Assembly: GCA_963970005.1 (NCBI GenBank)
Contig: CAXAMN010021729.1
Coordinates: forward strand, 30,387-94,386
Reading direction: 5' to 3'
Length of the DNA: 64,000 nucleotides
Source: Durusdinium trenchii
Lineage: Eukaryota; Sar; Dinophyceae; Suessiales; Symbiodiniaceae
Positions 29,426-42,900 of this stretch are shown piece after piece (positions within the stretch are counted from its first letter, which is position 1; every line of letters begins with the position of its first letter). Position numbers and translations under genes: made by a program. The notes below the pieces were generated by a model that had not been told where the DNA came from, ran no database searches, and was given only the letters and a program-made list of their open reading frames with translations.

Positions 29426-30080
29426 AACAAATGGGAACAGTGGCGCCACGCCTCCAACGGCGGATGCTTCTTTGGCTTCCACATCTTTGTTGCCAGCTGC
29501 TGAAACAGCTGCATGGGCGTCCGAGTCCTTAGTTCCGTGTCGCAGTAATTCGTTCTTACCGTATATATACCTTGCTGTTTTGCTGACTTTCCTGGGTCGC
29601 AGCTCCTTGACACTAACTTTGAATTCACTACAAAGGTTCTACGGGCCATCTGGTGGTGCAGCTCTGTGCAACTCAACCAGCCAATGCCTACCAGGACCAC
29701 AGCACCCAAGCAGCGACCGTAACGCCCCTTCACTTCCCAAACCAATGTGCCATCCCCCAGAAGTGAACTGTGCACATATAAAGCCACGAGGCCTCAACAA
29801 TGATTCTCTTTACAAGAAATCCCAAATTATGATTAAGTAATACAATATGAGTTGATTGCACATAAACTTCAGCTAGGTCTCTCCTTCTTCTGCCTCTTGG
29901 CTTCCGTCTCCTCTCCTGACGAAGGAAAACAACAACTGACACAATCGCCATACCTGTGTGGTGTCTGCTCCGTGGACAAATTGGGCCCGGACCAAGGCAT
30001 GCGGTCCAACCAGTAGGGAGCACGTAAAGTCCCGTTTCAAGTTTCAAGTAGCCTTCTAGGGAGGGTTTCTGACAATAGAT

Positions 30081-30108
30081 ACACACCACACACACACACA
30101 CACACACT
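30081..30108. repeat. CA microsatellite
   Basis: Imperfect then perfect (AC)n run of about 28 bp. Similar CA runs lie at 51896-51910, 52619-52634 and 56431-56456. Confidence 0.9.
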
Positions 30109-32248
30109 GAGACTTGACTCTGGTTTTTAATGAGTAGAACAGTCCCAAGAGATGTTGACTTATGTGACTTACAATCGTTTGAGGTCATCTGAAGAGATCT
30201 TCACGACTTCGCTTTGGTTCTGCAAACTCTCCAGGAGTTCCCTCGCGGTGGTTTCACCGACTGGGCTCCGCCTGGGCTGAGTCCACCCTCCGTCTGTCCT
30301 GTTGACCGACGCTTGATCCCCAAAGCAGCCAGGAGATCGTACCTCCAAGCCAGGCGATAGATGAAGAGACTTGTGGGATGATGCATGATGATACACTTCT
30401 CAGATAGGGTCCAAATGTTTTTTTTTTTTTTGCATGTTCATCATCATCTTCATCACCATGATCATCTTCTACACCCTGGAAGACTAACATGGAACCTGAA
30501 AACCCCTGGTTGGTAGAGGAAAACGTCTTCCATGGGACCATTGTCAGGGTCTATGTTAGTTTTCGGGAGTGTAACCTCAGAAAATCCCTGCCACAGTCGA
30601 AATTGTGCTTCGACTGGGTCACTGTTGCAGGCCAGGAGCTTTCGACCCACCTTGCAAAAGGATGCAAGCTCGGTTGGTCAAGCTCGTACATGACAAACGA
30701 GTGTTCACAAAGAGTGGTTGCACCAGGTAACAGGAGCGATTGGAATGGTTGCACCATGTTGCACCCGTATGGTAGGAGTAGCTCTGGCAGGTTGAACAAC
30801 TTGGTTCTGCGAACATTTAAAGGGACCTTATTGTGGTCCCTTAAGTAGGGGAGCCTCTTGTCGCTAGATTGGTCACGCGGCTGAACTGGTGTATTGTTTT
30901 CAACAAACAACATCACACAACAATCTGTCATATACATGGTATTCTGAGTTGGGGGACAATGTTCACCTGAGCAGCAATTGAGCGGATAGGGATGGATCGG
31001 GAAGTTTCATCATACGAGAAACAAAGAACAACACACAAAACTGATGGATCGACCAGTCCTCCACTTTGGGCATACCCTAGTGCATAACAACTGTCCAAGC
31101 CACCGACAAACTGAATCTATTCCCGTGTCCCCTTTTCATGCTTGACATGAGACCCAGTCATCCTGGATTGGAAAAGGGCTGAACACAGTATCTGAAGGGC
31201 TCCGGGCTCAATAATACTTACTTGGCATGGGCCATAGGGGTATATATCCACCCACTTCTTTCAAAGGCTTCACTTTTGTGTACTGATCTGGTGACTTCTC
31301 TGACTTCAAACCCGACATTTTCTGAGTGGATAGGCCGGGATATGAGTGGATACGGGCGACAAAGACTCCAGCCTGAAAACTGCACCCAATGATTCAAGAC
31401 CACTCCTTCGCAAACACGCCCCATCTACACCTTAATGAACAAGCCAACCAAGCGTCAAAATGACCCTCAAAGTTGACTATCCTTCCAATCTGAAACCTCG
31501 TACCTGATTTGAAGGCTCCAATTACGCTGCTTCTACTGGAATTGAACACCCAGCAACACCATGTGTCTCCCATCACAAACACATTCAACCGACACTCCCA
31601 CCTGATTCCTGAATCTTTGGAACCTGAAGTCTGCGGGAATGGAGACTTCAATGTATCTTCAAGCATCACCGGCATCAAAATCGATGCTTGGGGAACGTCT
31701 GCCGCTGATCCCACTGATCCCACCACATTGCATTGCTTCTCTAGCCCGCTGTCCCTTCTTTTCTTAGATTCAAGCTGGCTGCCTCGTGAGGGTAGGGATT
31801 TTTATTCAACATGCCATCTGGGGTCTTGGCCGGTGTTGAGAAACACTGCGAAACCACTGTTAAACAACAAAACAACACACTCCATTTGGGGACATGTGTT
31901 CTGTCAAAACAACACACCAACTATTTTGGGACATGTTCAACTTCAACCCTCGAAGTTTACTGAGCCAGTGACCTTCTTCACAGCTGTGGGAGGTCGATCC
32001 ACCTCAAAGCGTTCCATCCGTGAAAACACAGCAGGTCGGCCGAGCTGACAGTCGGACCCCCCCCAAAAGCGATCCAATGGGGGTATCTGATGGTAGCTGT
32101 AGCATGCTGTAGCACAGTTTGAAGCACACTTGGAGCCCTGAAATCTGAACTCAGGACCTGGTCCTGTACTGGGCACGGTCTGCTTGAAACGCCCAGTGAG
32201 TCCCTCGAGTCAAGCACGAAAAACGCTTTTTGCGAAGCAGTGGACGTA

Positions 32249-33133
32249 CTATGAAGTACCACTTTTCCGCCAGATGGAACGCGTGATTCTTCTGGTCCAG
32301 TTGCAAAGGTATCGCCAAAGCTGTGCGATGCAAATGGTGAGTTCTCCCAACCAACCTTCAAAGCGGGACTCAGTGACTTTGCAGTCATATCCCACTCGTC
32401 CTTGGACTTCCGCGAAGCTTTGAGAGAGGGACTCCAACACCTGCGAACTGATCGGAGCTTCTCCTGTTCCTGTCCACAGAAGCAGCTGGCTGGCCGGTTT
32501 GCGCTGAAGCAACTCGATGAGGGGTCTTGGATTCCGCAGTGCCAAGCGGGCGCTCGCCGCAAAAACCACACCGTGCAAAGGAAGAGCTTGACAAACCTTC
32601 AACATAGAAGACATATCTTCCAAACTATAGGACTCAAATCCTGTCGAAACCCTCCATCCCAAGCTCAACGGCACTCCAGGGCAATGCGTCAGAACAGCTT
32701 CCACGAACTCCTCCGCTGGGATGGGGCATGACTCACCTCGGCGGTTGGGACCTGGCAAGATGTCAGCATTGATCCAAACTGCTCGTGCCCTGACATGCCC
32801 TGACCGCGCAGAACAAAAGCGGCGCTGGCTGGCAGTCACGGTGGGGAGACAGAGTTGTAAGGACTTCAAGTCTTTAAAGTCCAGCTTCACATGGTGTCGA
32901 GCTTCTGACAGGCACGCGTCCCAAAAGTCATTGAAAGACAAGTCGGAAGTGCGATTGGGAGGGTGTGCCATGATCGGTATCAGCTCGGACGTGCCCACAC
33001 GTCCCATCAAAATATCAGCTTCGATGGCGGTGACCGTGGGATCTTGAAGCGCTGTCTTCAAGCTGCTTCGGCTGCAGCAGGAATGCGCCCAAACCTGCTG
33101 TGGTGAGGGAAGAGGCGTCCATTCAACATCCAT
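32249..33133 (-). CDS. FAM151/menorin-like protein (DUF2181), intronless
   Basis: From the ATG at 33133 the frame runs 294 codons to 32249. Counting from an in-frame TTG at 33253, the conserved blocks are QVWAHSCCS, TAIEADILMGR, IPIMAHPPN, SDLSFNDFWDA, VKLDFKDLKS, VWINADILPGPN, PLSLGWRVSTGF, VVFAASARLA, QLLLWTGTGEAP and RVGYDC. These are the landmarks of the FAM151/menorin family, a phosphodiesterase-like TIM-barrel fold with metal-ligand-like E/D, H and K/D positions (IEAD, AHPP, KLDFK, NAD). Biochemical function in protists is unknown. The last 40 residues, after RVGYDC, are not family-like and may be read-through past a splice donor. It is the only long uninterrupted host exon in a region of tiny exons, which suggests a retroposed gene. 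An open frame at 33438-33659 (minus, one predicted membrane helix) lies just upstream but is not clearly part of it. Confidence 0.85.
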   Translation of the reverse strand: MDVEWTPLPSPQQVWAHSCCSRSSLKTALQDPTVTAIEADILMGRVGTSELIPIMAHPPNRTSDLSFNDFWDACLSEARHHVKLDFKDLKSLQLCLPTVTASQRRFCSARSGHVRARAVWINADILPGPNRRGESCPIPAEEFVEAVLTHCPGVPLSLGWRVSTGFESYSLEDMSSMLKVCQALPLHGVVFAASARLALRNPRPLIELLQRKPASQLLLWTGTGEAPISSQVLESLSQSFAEVQGRVGYDCKVTESRFEGWLGELTICIAQLWRYLCNWTRRITRSIWRKSGTS

Positions 33134-33259
33134 TGGTCTCCGAGGTTGGAAAGAAAGCGAATTGAAACTTCTATTTGCCCAAGTCTTGTAGACACTGTAC
33201 TGACTTTGATCTAGGCATGGCTCAAAGATAGGACATCCCCTTTTGGACCACAACTTGTG

Positions 33260-36200
33260 GAGCTTCCTTACAAGTAGTAGTTCGCTTACATCAACCTCAA
33301 ACGTATGTTTCGATGATTTAGGTCACCAGTCCTCCTGGAATTCCTTGTTGTGCATTTCCCTCTCTTGAGGTTTCGCCTCTCAACCTCCATGGAATCCTAA
33401 GGCCATACCAGCTGCACACCCATGAAATGCAGTCTTTTCAAGCGTTGGTGGCAACGGAAACCGCTGACAAGCGGGCTTTCGTGCTCCTGGTGAATCGAGG
33501 GGGTTCTGGCGTATGGTGTTGGATCTGTTCAGAACTGGATCTCAATAGCATGCTCATTAGGGACAACACCAAGGCCACCAAGGATGTGATAAAAATGGAC
33601 AACACATCTGAACGAGCAGCAAGATTCTCTTGGAGCATAGCTAACAAGACATCCTGCATCTAAGACCACCGAACTGCGTCTTCAAAACGGTCGCACACTC
33701 GTCTCCAGAACGGTTGGAACGGTCGTGTCCCAGCGGAAAAAAAGAAAACTTCATTGACGCGGACGTCTGAAGCCCTTGGTCATCTTGGTCTTTTCCATGC
33801 TTTTGAAACACGTCCTTTGATGCAGAATCTATTTATTTACACGTAAAACATCCGTTGATTCAGCAAACAAAGTGCATGATACTCTTCGGGGCCTTTCGGC
33901 ATTTCGTCGCTTCGTTTGTTCGTCCATTTGTGGTTTTCCCATGTTTTCCCTCATTCCCCACGTTCTGTGTGTTCGAGCTCGAAGAGTTGGGGCCCCGACG
34001 AGCCCACGAGCGCCAGATGCCTTCGAGACCTGTGCGTGCTTGCCGAAACTGCTGTGGCCATGTCTTAAACAGCTTGTGGTCGTGCTTGCCGAAACATCGC
34101 GGCTTTTGGTCCCCTGCTAGCTCTTACCGGGTTCCCAGTTTTGTGAGGAGGCCTTCTGGGTTCCTGCCTCCCGCGACCTATCGGTCTGGACACAGCTAGT
34201 AGATTGTATTGTTACATCAGCATTACGTCAGGCATAGCACCGGCATTACGCACCTGGCAGGCTCGGGACCATTTCTTTTTCATATGTTTTCACCCAGTGC
34301 ATAAAGATGCATCAAGTGTTTTATCTCTAGAATCACTCATTGGTAAGCTGAAACCAGCCACTCACCTTTACCTTTCCTGCCGCCATGACGCCCGACTGAA
34401 ATCATCACTGTAGGACAAACACCTCTTCAGTGGCAGCTAAATCGTCACTAGGTATTGAATCATATCATTATATAGCTCAATCTTCTGTTGTACCAGGTGA
34501 GCAATTGCCCAACTTCGTGGTTCCGTTGTTGTCTGGTGTTTGGACTGGTCGCCATCTTCCCAAACTCACGAGACTTGTTGGACTTTTCTCCATCCAATGA
34601 TAACTCTCGTCTCTGTGATCCCTAGAACCACGAATTTGTCTGAATTCACCCAGGTTTCATGAAGGCTGGAGACATCTACTGTAGCCGTTGTCCAAGCACT
34701 ATGGTCCAATGCTCCGTGCACGTGTCCGCCTTCGGCAGCTGCGAGGCGAGAATGGGGTCCTGTCGGTGAAAACCAGCCCCTCGAGACCTGTGGGGCCGAG
34801 CCCGCGGGAGTGGTAGCTCCGGCACATGAAGCGGATCTATGATCGGACCGTTGGGCTCCAGGGGTCAACCGACCAAGGAGGACGTGCCGGAGCAAGAGAC
34901 CCTCCCGGAGCATGAGGAGTTGCATTGGCTGTTCATGTTTCCTTTGACTCATCACTTTGGGTGATACAGTACATTTTTCTTGACTAGCGAAATGGTGGTG
35001 TCTGTAATGAAAACAATCATGAGTAATATAACTGAGTCCCGGTGCCAAACCACCTGAAGCTCGGGCGGAACACTCACCCCCCCACCACCGCCCGGGCGGT
35101 CAGTCCTCTGGCAGCTCACCCTCCCAATTCGCGGGGCGCTTCGCCGGTTGAGTCCGCTCATCCTCGCATGCACGGGGGTCGCGCGGGACGTGCGTGCGAA
35201 AAATGCATGTCTTTTCAGCACGCGAGGGTCCCGGAGAGATGCTTGGTCTCTGATAAATGCTGGCATATATATGCTTGCATCGGCTGCTTGGAGGAGGAGT
35301 TTTTTTTTTTTTTTTGTGACTTTTTAGGATGCTCACAATGTGGGTCAAAACAGGTGTAGGGTTCGCGCATCCACCTGAGGATTTTCAGTAAGGTTTTTTC
35401 ACCTCCTCCTCGGGGCATGGCATCTTGGGCTGGGGTGACTCCAGGAGCTTCTAAAGAAAACAATAAGTATACAAAAGTAGAACACATAATATATACCACG
35501 TATATACAAGTTAATCAACGTCCACCTCAAACATCAAACATCTTGGTGGAGCTCGTGTGTTGGGATATGAGTATCCACATCCCATCAGCTCCAGGCCTCG
35601 CATTCCCTGCGCCCGCGCGGGGCCCGGCCCATGGTGCAAAGCGCTGAGAACATCACGGGGAGAAAATTGCGAGGTTGCGGCCACCGAATGCGAATGGGTA
35701 CTAGTACTATATACTATATACATCTATATACAAGAATATACAAGTTATGAATGCAATCAGACTTGGATTTAGAAAATGTGGATGGGGAATGCATGGGGAA
35801 CCTCTCAAACATCTTCTTCCAGCAGTGTCAAACTCAAGTGGAGCTGCATTCTTCTTGACTTTTTGCTTGCCTCGAATCAAGGCTTCGTTTAGCAGCTGCC
35901 GCATAACTCGTTCTTTTTTGCCACAACACGTATGTGTGGACCGCAAACTATGACTGTTCACGGGTGAAACGCATGGTCTGAGAAACTTCTTGCAAAGGCC
36001 TTGTGGCCTGCAATCCTCAATCTGATTCAATGTTCCTTGAGGTTATTTCCGAGGTACCAAGTTCACTTCGGTTGCCAAGGCTTTTTCCTGCCAGGTCAGG
36101 AAGAGAGGAGCCACTGAGGGATTTAGGCCTATCGAGCATGAATACAATCTGCAGCCTAAGAAAAGGACATTAAGAACGGTTCAGTCTTCTGACTCACAGT

Positions 36201-36955
36201 AGAGCTCTGGTTCATCCACTTTGGTCACAGCTCACATTTGGGCCTTCGTTGCAAGAACTCAAACCAGGAGAGGCAGTCAGAACAGGGACGAATCGCCTTC
36301 TTTGATTGGCGGGCTGCAGCAATGCCCACTTGCTTTGCCTGTCCACTTTGATATCGCGGCTTGGACAATCAAGGGTGTCGAATGAAAGAGCAATCTGGCA
36401 GAAACTAGGTGGCCTCCTGTAACATGACAGTAACTAATGACATCTAATGACTAATTGTCAAGCAAAGGCATTAACTCCACACCTTCAGATCATACACAGT
36501 GTAGAAGGCTCTCAAGAAAGGCATGCCAAGCACGAAGATGGCTCCTGCATGCAGGCTGCTCAAACGAAACTTCTCCGAGCCACACTTGGACACTTCTCAG
36601 CCTCTGTGAGCCTTCTTTCAGTCGTCGAGTTGTTTCCCAGAGTTGGGGTGCAGTGCGCATGGCATGGCATCACACCACATGCGGCATCTGCCATCCTCGG
36701 CCGGTGTCGCCCACCGGCATCAAATGAGCCCAGCAATTTGCCTGAGGATGGGTCAGTTGGAATTGAGGGGTCAGGTGTGGCACCAGTCAACCAAAGCGAA
36801 TCTGATAAATTGACTGGAGATCAACTCTGTTATTGCGCTCTTGTGCTAGAAGGAACCAATCTCTATCTTTGTACTGTTGTTTTTCTTATTCTTGTTGCGC
36901 TTGTTGGCACCATTTCTTTCTTCAGCCGCTGGTCTTCAACAAGCCTCGGGGCTGC
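33260..36955. other. Intergenic region with scattered open frames
   Basis: No complete gene recognised. 33438-33659 (minus) starts with ATG and encodes a hydrophobic stretch (IFITSLVALVLSLMSMLL) but has no family. A possible terminal exon at 35100-35190 is listed separately. A T16 run lies at 35300-35315. The 3' end of the aspartic protease gene probably lies within 36000-36955, since the last protease motifs were not found. Confidence 0.4.
35100..35190 (-). CDS. Possible terminal exon, hypothetical
   Basis: Minus-strand frame ending CEDERTQPAKRPANWEGELP and a TGA at 35100-35102, with G/C-rich third positions. The upstream boundary is not fixed. No family recognised. Confidence 0.25.
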
Positions 36956-39900
36956 GATCCATCCAGTCATCCGCGTCCAGTTCGAAGAGCTTTCCAGAAA
37001 TCCTCAGATCTGGGTGGCTCGCTGCCCCGAACTCTTCCGCCGAAAAAACGCGCCGCGGAGGTGGACCCAAAAAGAACAGGCACGGCGCGACCAAGGGCAG
37101 AGACACGAAGAAGAATCAAGCATAACTTCTTCTTGGCTTCAAAAGGATCAGTGACACTTGATGATGCTGAACTCATCTGGGGAAAAACATGTGCCAATCC
37201 CCACACACCATCTTGGGCCGCCGACCAGAATCCAAGCTTTGGGAATGTCACCCCGGGCTTGCAGGCGCGCTCGGTGCCTTCCTGCGAAGCAAAACATTAG
37301 ATCCAAACTAGATGGATCTTGATGGAATATATTCGGGACACAACCTGGGATCCAGTATTCACTTGGTGTGGCTCGATTTCTTCGATCAGCAGCAGTGCTG
37401 GAATCAATCTGCACAATCTGCGCTGATTGAGAGGAAACTATAGAACGATTCGGAAAACCATGGATCTGGGCGATGAAGCATCATAGCACACCCGCCAACT
37501 TTACATAACCTTGTCTCCTGGACTTGGCTCCACATAAAGGGACCCCAAAATACAAGACAGTGATGCCCAAGCTGAACAAAGTCCACCAATGAGTTGCCAT
37601 ACATTTGCTTCCCATGTCTGGCAGGTGAAGCCATGAAATCATCGCCTTGAAGTTCAAGCCCGCGAGTAAGGCGTTCACATCGTGCTTGGGCCCCATCCTG
37701 GACAGCCAAGTCGCAACCCTTCTCGTTGAATCACCGGTGGGAGACCACTGCAGGTGGGAAGGAAGTGGTGGTCGGAGCTCGAGCAATGTTGCAAGGATCT
37801 CAAGACGCTCGTGATCGGTTTATGTCTAGCAACCGTCTTGCATACAGTATACTGTCCACTGTATGCACTTCCCATGGAGCCTGTTTCAACCACCACATAT
37901 TTCTGCTACTACCCTCATCTACTCTTCAGAACTCTGTGATCATCCAACTTGATCCATCGGCTGGCGTTGGACATCGGGTAGACATCCAGGAACAAGCTAC
38001 TAGTAGCAAAGGGCATCGCTACTAGGACCTAGGACCAAGAAGCTACTAGCGGCTCCTGGCCATACTACTAGGAACAAGGACGCTACTAGTATGGCACATT
38101 CACCCCAATTCTCTGCCAACCCCAGTCCAAGGCACAGGAGTGAGCTCCCGGTGTCTAGCACACCTTGACATCCCTTCGCGCCATATTTCTTGCCTTTGCA
38201 GTGCCCCAAGGCTGGCTGTCTGGAGTAGGGCTTTGCTTGCACATGGGGGTGACCAGGGGATGATCTCACTGGTGGAACCTTTCAACGCGAAGGCCAAGCC
38301 TATGAATACGGGCGGATGCCAAGCGCTTTCGCCGGAGGGCGGCTTTCGATGTGCGGCCATGACACACGTGCCGGTGCGTTTCCCGTCAATGGTGACGTCA
38401 TCGATTTGGATTTGCCAATAGCCTGCGGACAAAAGCTGAGCCTCCGAGCCTCTGAGTTGAAACAAGAATCTCAGAATGACTGGCTCAAGACATAAGAAAT
38501 CTCAAATGCATCCATGAGACAGGGCTGTTCACATGGCTCAAGTCTGCTCGCGCTCTCTCTCGCTCTCTCCCTCTCTCTCGCGGCCTTCTTGCGAAACATT
38601 TACCCAGTGAAGGTTTGACCTCAGTCAATGGCCGGTGGAGGCGTACTCCGAAACGCATGTTGGAGGCGAACCTCGGGACAAATGGGACGTTTCACTGGTT
38701 GGATACACTCAGCCTGGCCTTAGTGCCTTGGACGTAAGGCTGGTACCAGATTTGGGTGCACCCTGAACATTGGTTGGGGTCTATGGTGCACAGGACCTTG
38801 AATCCATTTTCCAGTTTCAATCTTGACTGAAGATTGATTCAAGGGGGGCCCTATACATCTCTTTGGCCCTTTTGCATCTATCACGCAAGGTTTCACTTTG
38901 GCCGTTTTTGTCTCTCCTATCTTGTAATTGTTTTCATGGTTTTTCCGGTCGGCACCGAAACCATCAGCTGCTGCGGATGCCTCGTCTGACGTCCCCGGTG
39001 GCCTCAGGTGCCCGGACGCCATCCGCTCCGGGCGGATGCTCCCGAAGGTGATCTCTGCCTCGTCCTCGAAGCGGCGCCTCAGAACAGTGGTTGCCAATGC
39101 ACCAAAGGAGGCGAAAGGATGATGGAGAATCAGCAACTGAGCCAAATTCCAACATATTTCCAACCTGGTAGAAGTTGTCTTTTGTTGGGAATTCATGAGA
39201 ATTCCGGAATTCTAGCTTCTTCATCCCTAAAACGGACCACTGATCTGGCTAGAGGTGAAGACGCAACTGAATCCGGACGTGCAGTTTATGGGATCTCATC
39301 ACAAGTACTACTGCAAGTAGCCGTGCACCCATTGAATACTCATAAAGAAAACTCCTTGGCTTCAAAGACCAGTTCATCCAGCTTCTCCAACTCCGTTCCA
39401 ACTACCTGTCCAGTCGCTCCACCCCGACCCACACATCGCCAAGACACCCAAGGTACACAGCGAAGATGGGTTTCTTCAGAACTGTCCCTCGCAAGTCTCC
39501 GGGCAGCGGTGGCGATTCCAGTCTATGTTCAGCTCATGAGTTCCTCCCTCCAACAAATATAAAAACATATAATGCAGTATATTTATCCGGAACCGGTGGG
39601 TTCACGTCAAGCATCCACACGCATGAAGCTTGTTACTTCCCTACATCCGTGCTAAATTGACCCCATATTTATCTACATATAAACAGTTATAACCATCCCC
39701 GTTTCGTCCGGAATGCACTTCAAATTCCACTGAACACCCATGAGTCGAATGGTTAACCATGGTTGAACAACCTGCATCTTATCGGAACACCTTGAATTCG
39801 CGTCTATGCAAGGTGTAGATTCTCATGAAACAAAAGGACCCGTCTATCCATTTGGGTGACCCTGTTTTCGCCCATGTCACTTGCGACCTTGGAACATTTT

Positions 39901-42900
39901 GTGGAGGATGTTGAACTCCGGGTGGTCGCTGAGAGACTGCCGTGGTCGGAAACCGGAGAGGGTTTCTTTCATGGGGGGTGGAGCACTTGCGTCCAAATGC
40001 ACTCGTCCGAGAAAACATGAAACATATAGATCACATATAAACACAATAGGATATAAATTTGTTTTCATTTGGATTGTTCCATTCTGCATGAAGTTTTTGC
40101 AACACAATGACACAACAGCTGGTGTGCTTTCTTTGCTAGAAACAAGTGGGATAAGCCACAACATGAAGAGATGCACTCTCAGATTGTGCGGGTGATGGTG
40201 ACATCTCCTTTCTCCTCAAGAGTCACATGTCATGCCCTTCCCATCATCTTTGATAGCAAATGGCTCCAACATGGAAAAAAAACAGAATGGGTGTGCTTCA
40301 ACTGGGAGACCCTCCAATTCCAGGTTCAGGATCAACAGGAAATCATGCAGAGCATCAAGACGAACTATATTCAGAGAGGAGATAAAATTGTACAAAATGA
40401 ATATTACTGTGATCTGCGCGTCAAGGTCCGCCAACTGCTGCGCTCACCATGAAACCCGCAATGCGCGAATTCCATTTCATCTACATACAGTATCAAAGCG
40501 CTGTGCCGGAAATCCACAAAGTGTTGCGCCACGAAAAGTCTGCGCATCATGGTCCGCTAAATCCTGTGCCAACCAGTGAAAGCTACACAGTCCACAGCAC
40601 GATACACTTCCACAAAATCTACATTTTGATACATTTTGCATCATTTCGCAGTCCACACAGTGCTGCGCCTGCCACGAAATCTGCAAGTCAACGCAAAGCG
40701 CTGCAGAGTCGTGGCCCGGGAAACTAAAAATGCAAAGGCATGCGCCGCCCGCGTCCTTACTTTCTACCTTGTGTGTTATCTGCAAAGGGCTAGACGTCTT
40801 TGCCGCCGGCGTCTGTGAAGGGCCACACGGAGGTCATGAGTGGTCACTATATATTGGGGACATCACGGGCGGTTCTGCTCAGCTGCCTCTTCAGGAACCC
40901 CTGCCCCAAGACCTAGTGACCTAGTGGCAAACATTGGCCCGGAGCAGTCCGATTGATGGCATTCACGAAGGAATGAACAAATAACAGCTTCCCCGCTGCT
41001 TCAACTATAACGGAATTGATTCTGTCTATGCACGGCTGAAGGACTTATCATTCAGCCACCTTCTTTGCCAGTTCAGTGCAACTATGCATCTGTTCACATG
41101 GCATCACATGGCTACATAGCGAATTCCGCCTTCTGACCCTCAACCCCGTTCGAAGCAAGTCACATCTGCCGAATCAGGCCCAGGGAACCAGGGGACCGGA
41201 ATATCTTTGCTTGATGCTCTGATTTTTAGTGATTTCTTTAAGCAATACAATACACATCAATACACTCTCACATGCCCAAAGATCCTCCCAAATCCCACTG
41301 ATCGTGCGAAGAGCAAGTGAATGGCAATTGCTCCGCATGGCCGTCTGTACCACCCATTCTTCCCGTGCCAACGCCTGTGCGAGTCCCAGCACACCATCCC
41401 ACTCCACCGCAGCAAACGGCTCGTCAGACCTTGGTGAGTTGCTGTTTCTTCGCCTCACTTCGAAGAACACATCATCGCATATCATCGCCATATATGATGT
41501 AGAAGTGGACTTTCCATGTGACCCAAGCACATGTAGAAGTGTCAATGCCACTGACTTGCTATGCTCTTCGTTGTGTCCAAAACAAGAGCAAGGGCAACTC
41601 CAACACTTAGGATCATTGTCAATATTTCTCCCACGAAAGCAAGTTGTATTGAGAGACATATTTGCAAACCATGAACCATCCGTGGCCATCTCTAACGGTC
41701 CTTGAGGATCAAACTCTTCAGTCATCTCCACGAAATCCGCCACGGCACAAGCAGAGCCCAAGCAAACTTTGTCTCGGACAAACCTGACGTGTTGCGGATT
41801 CAGCTTGGAGTTGCCCTTACAACTAGTTGTATAAACATGCACTACGTACTTGCGAAGAACCATTTCACCCTGTGAACGATACATAAACAGTACAGCAAAT
41901 GGATACAAATGGCAGGGGAAGAAAAGAGCTAGGTCTAGGTGTCGGCTCTCAGCATAAATGAGGCGATTGGCACTAGTCACTAGTCTTGTCCAACAAGTTC
42001 CTGCTGATCTGGTGTTTCCTTTGCCCTCGGGCTATTTCTCTTAGTCCTCCTTTGGCTCTCTCCAGGAAGGGTACTGTAAGATCTGTAAGGTGATGTAGCT
42101 CACAGTGTCAAGGCTACAGCACTGGCGGTCCAGTACCTGTAGAGTTGAGTATAGTTGAATGTACAAAGGAATCCCTTAGAAATGGCCATTGAACATGCAA
42201 AACCTTGCAGCGCCTGGGTCCTGATTTTTATCCAAACGAAGAGTCACGATTTTCACGAACATTTTACCAAGAGATCCACCTCTCCTGCTGTTTGGAGGTG
42301 ATTACTGTATGTTGGCGGTCCATCACTCCCGACACAACCCCCATCCACCGCATCGCGGCAAATAGTGGCTGAGTGGCTGCCCCACTGCCTCGCCAGCGGC
42401 AAAGTTCACCACCTGAGCTGAGCAAAACCATCCAAAGAAAGCCAGGCAAAACCATCCAAAGCCAGCCAAACTTGAAACATCTCAACGCATCCATGCTCCC
42501 ACCAGACTGACACTTCCATGACATGAACAACAAATGTGCACATTGATTCATTCACCTGTCAGGTTCAAGCTAAATAAAAAACAACCATGTGCGTTCTTCT
42601 TTCTATGGGTCAGAGCAAGTGTTTCTATGAGTAATGGCCGGTATAGCAGTACTTGTGTAGCCAGTGCTTTTCCCTGGAAGCCTGGACGCCCTCAAACATC
42701 AAACACGGTGGCATCAGGTCCGATTTTGAGACATCTCCGGTTCGTGGAACAGCGCTTGTCTCTCCAAGCTATTGACGCCCAAGCGGTCTCCAAGACCAGG
42801 ATGACACATGTTTAAGAGGCGAGAGAAGTAGCGCCCCCAAGCAATTCCAGGTCTTGTAAAAATCTGTGACCTTCAACCCCACAACATACCACAACCACTC

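Larger units (their letters stand above)
28718..32248. other. Intergenic region, no gene recognised
   Basis: Contains a G15 run (29411-29425), a CA microsatellite (30081-30108), a T14 run (30418-30431) and many short open frames without recognisable domains or good splice-bounded, G/C-ending codon patterns. Part of it may be 3' UTR or introns of the minus-strand gene ending at 32249. Confidence 0.5.

Noticed and set aside
36447..37154. Plus-strand 235-codon frame
   Set aside because: It lies antisense to the aspartic protease exon 36956-37021, which has family motifs, phase and splice signals.
41174..41980. Minus-strand 268-codon frame as one exon
   Set aside because: It reads through an intron (41430-41714); only 41715-41783 and 41369-41429 match the protease family, and they join perfectly in phase.
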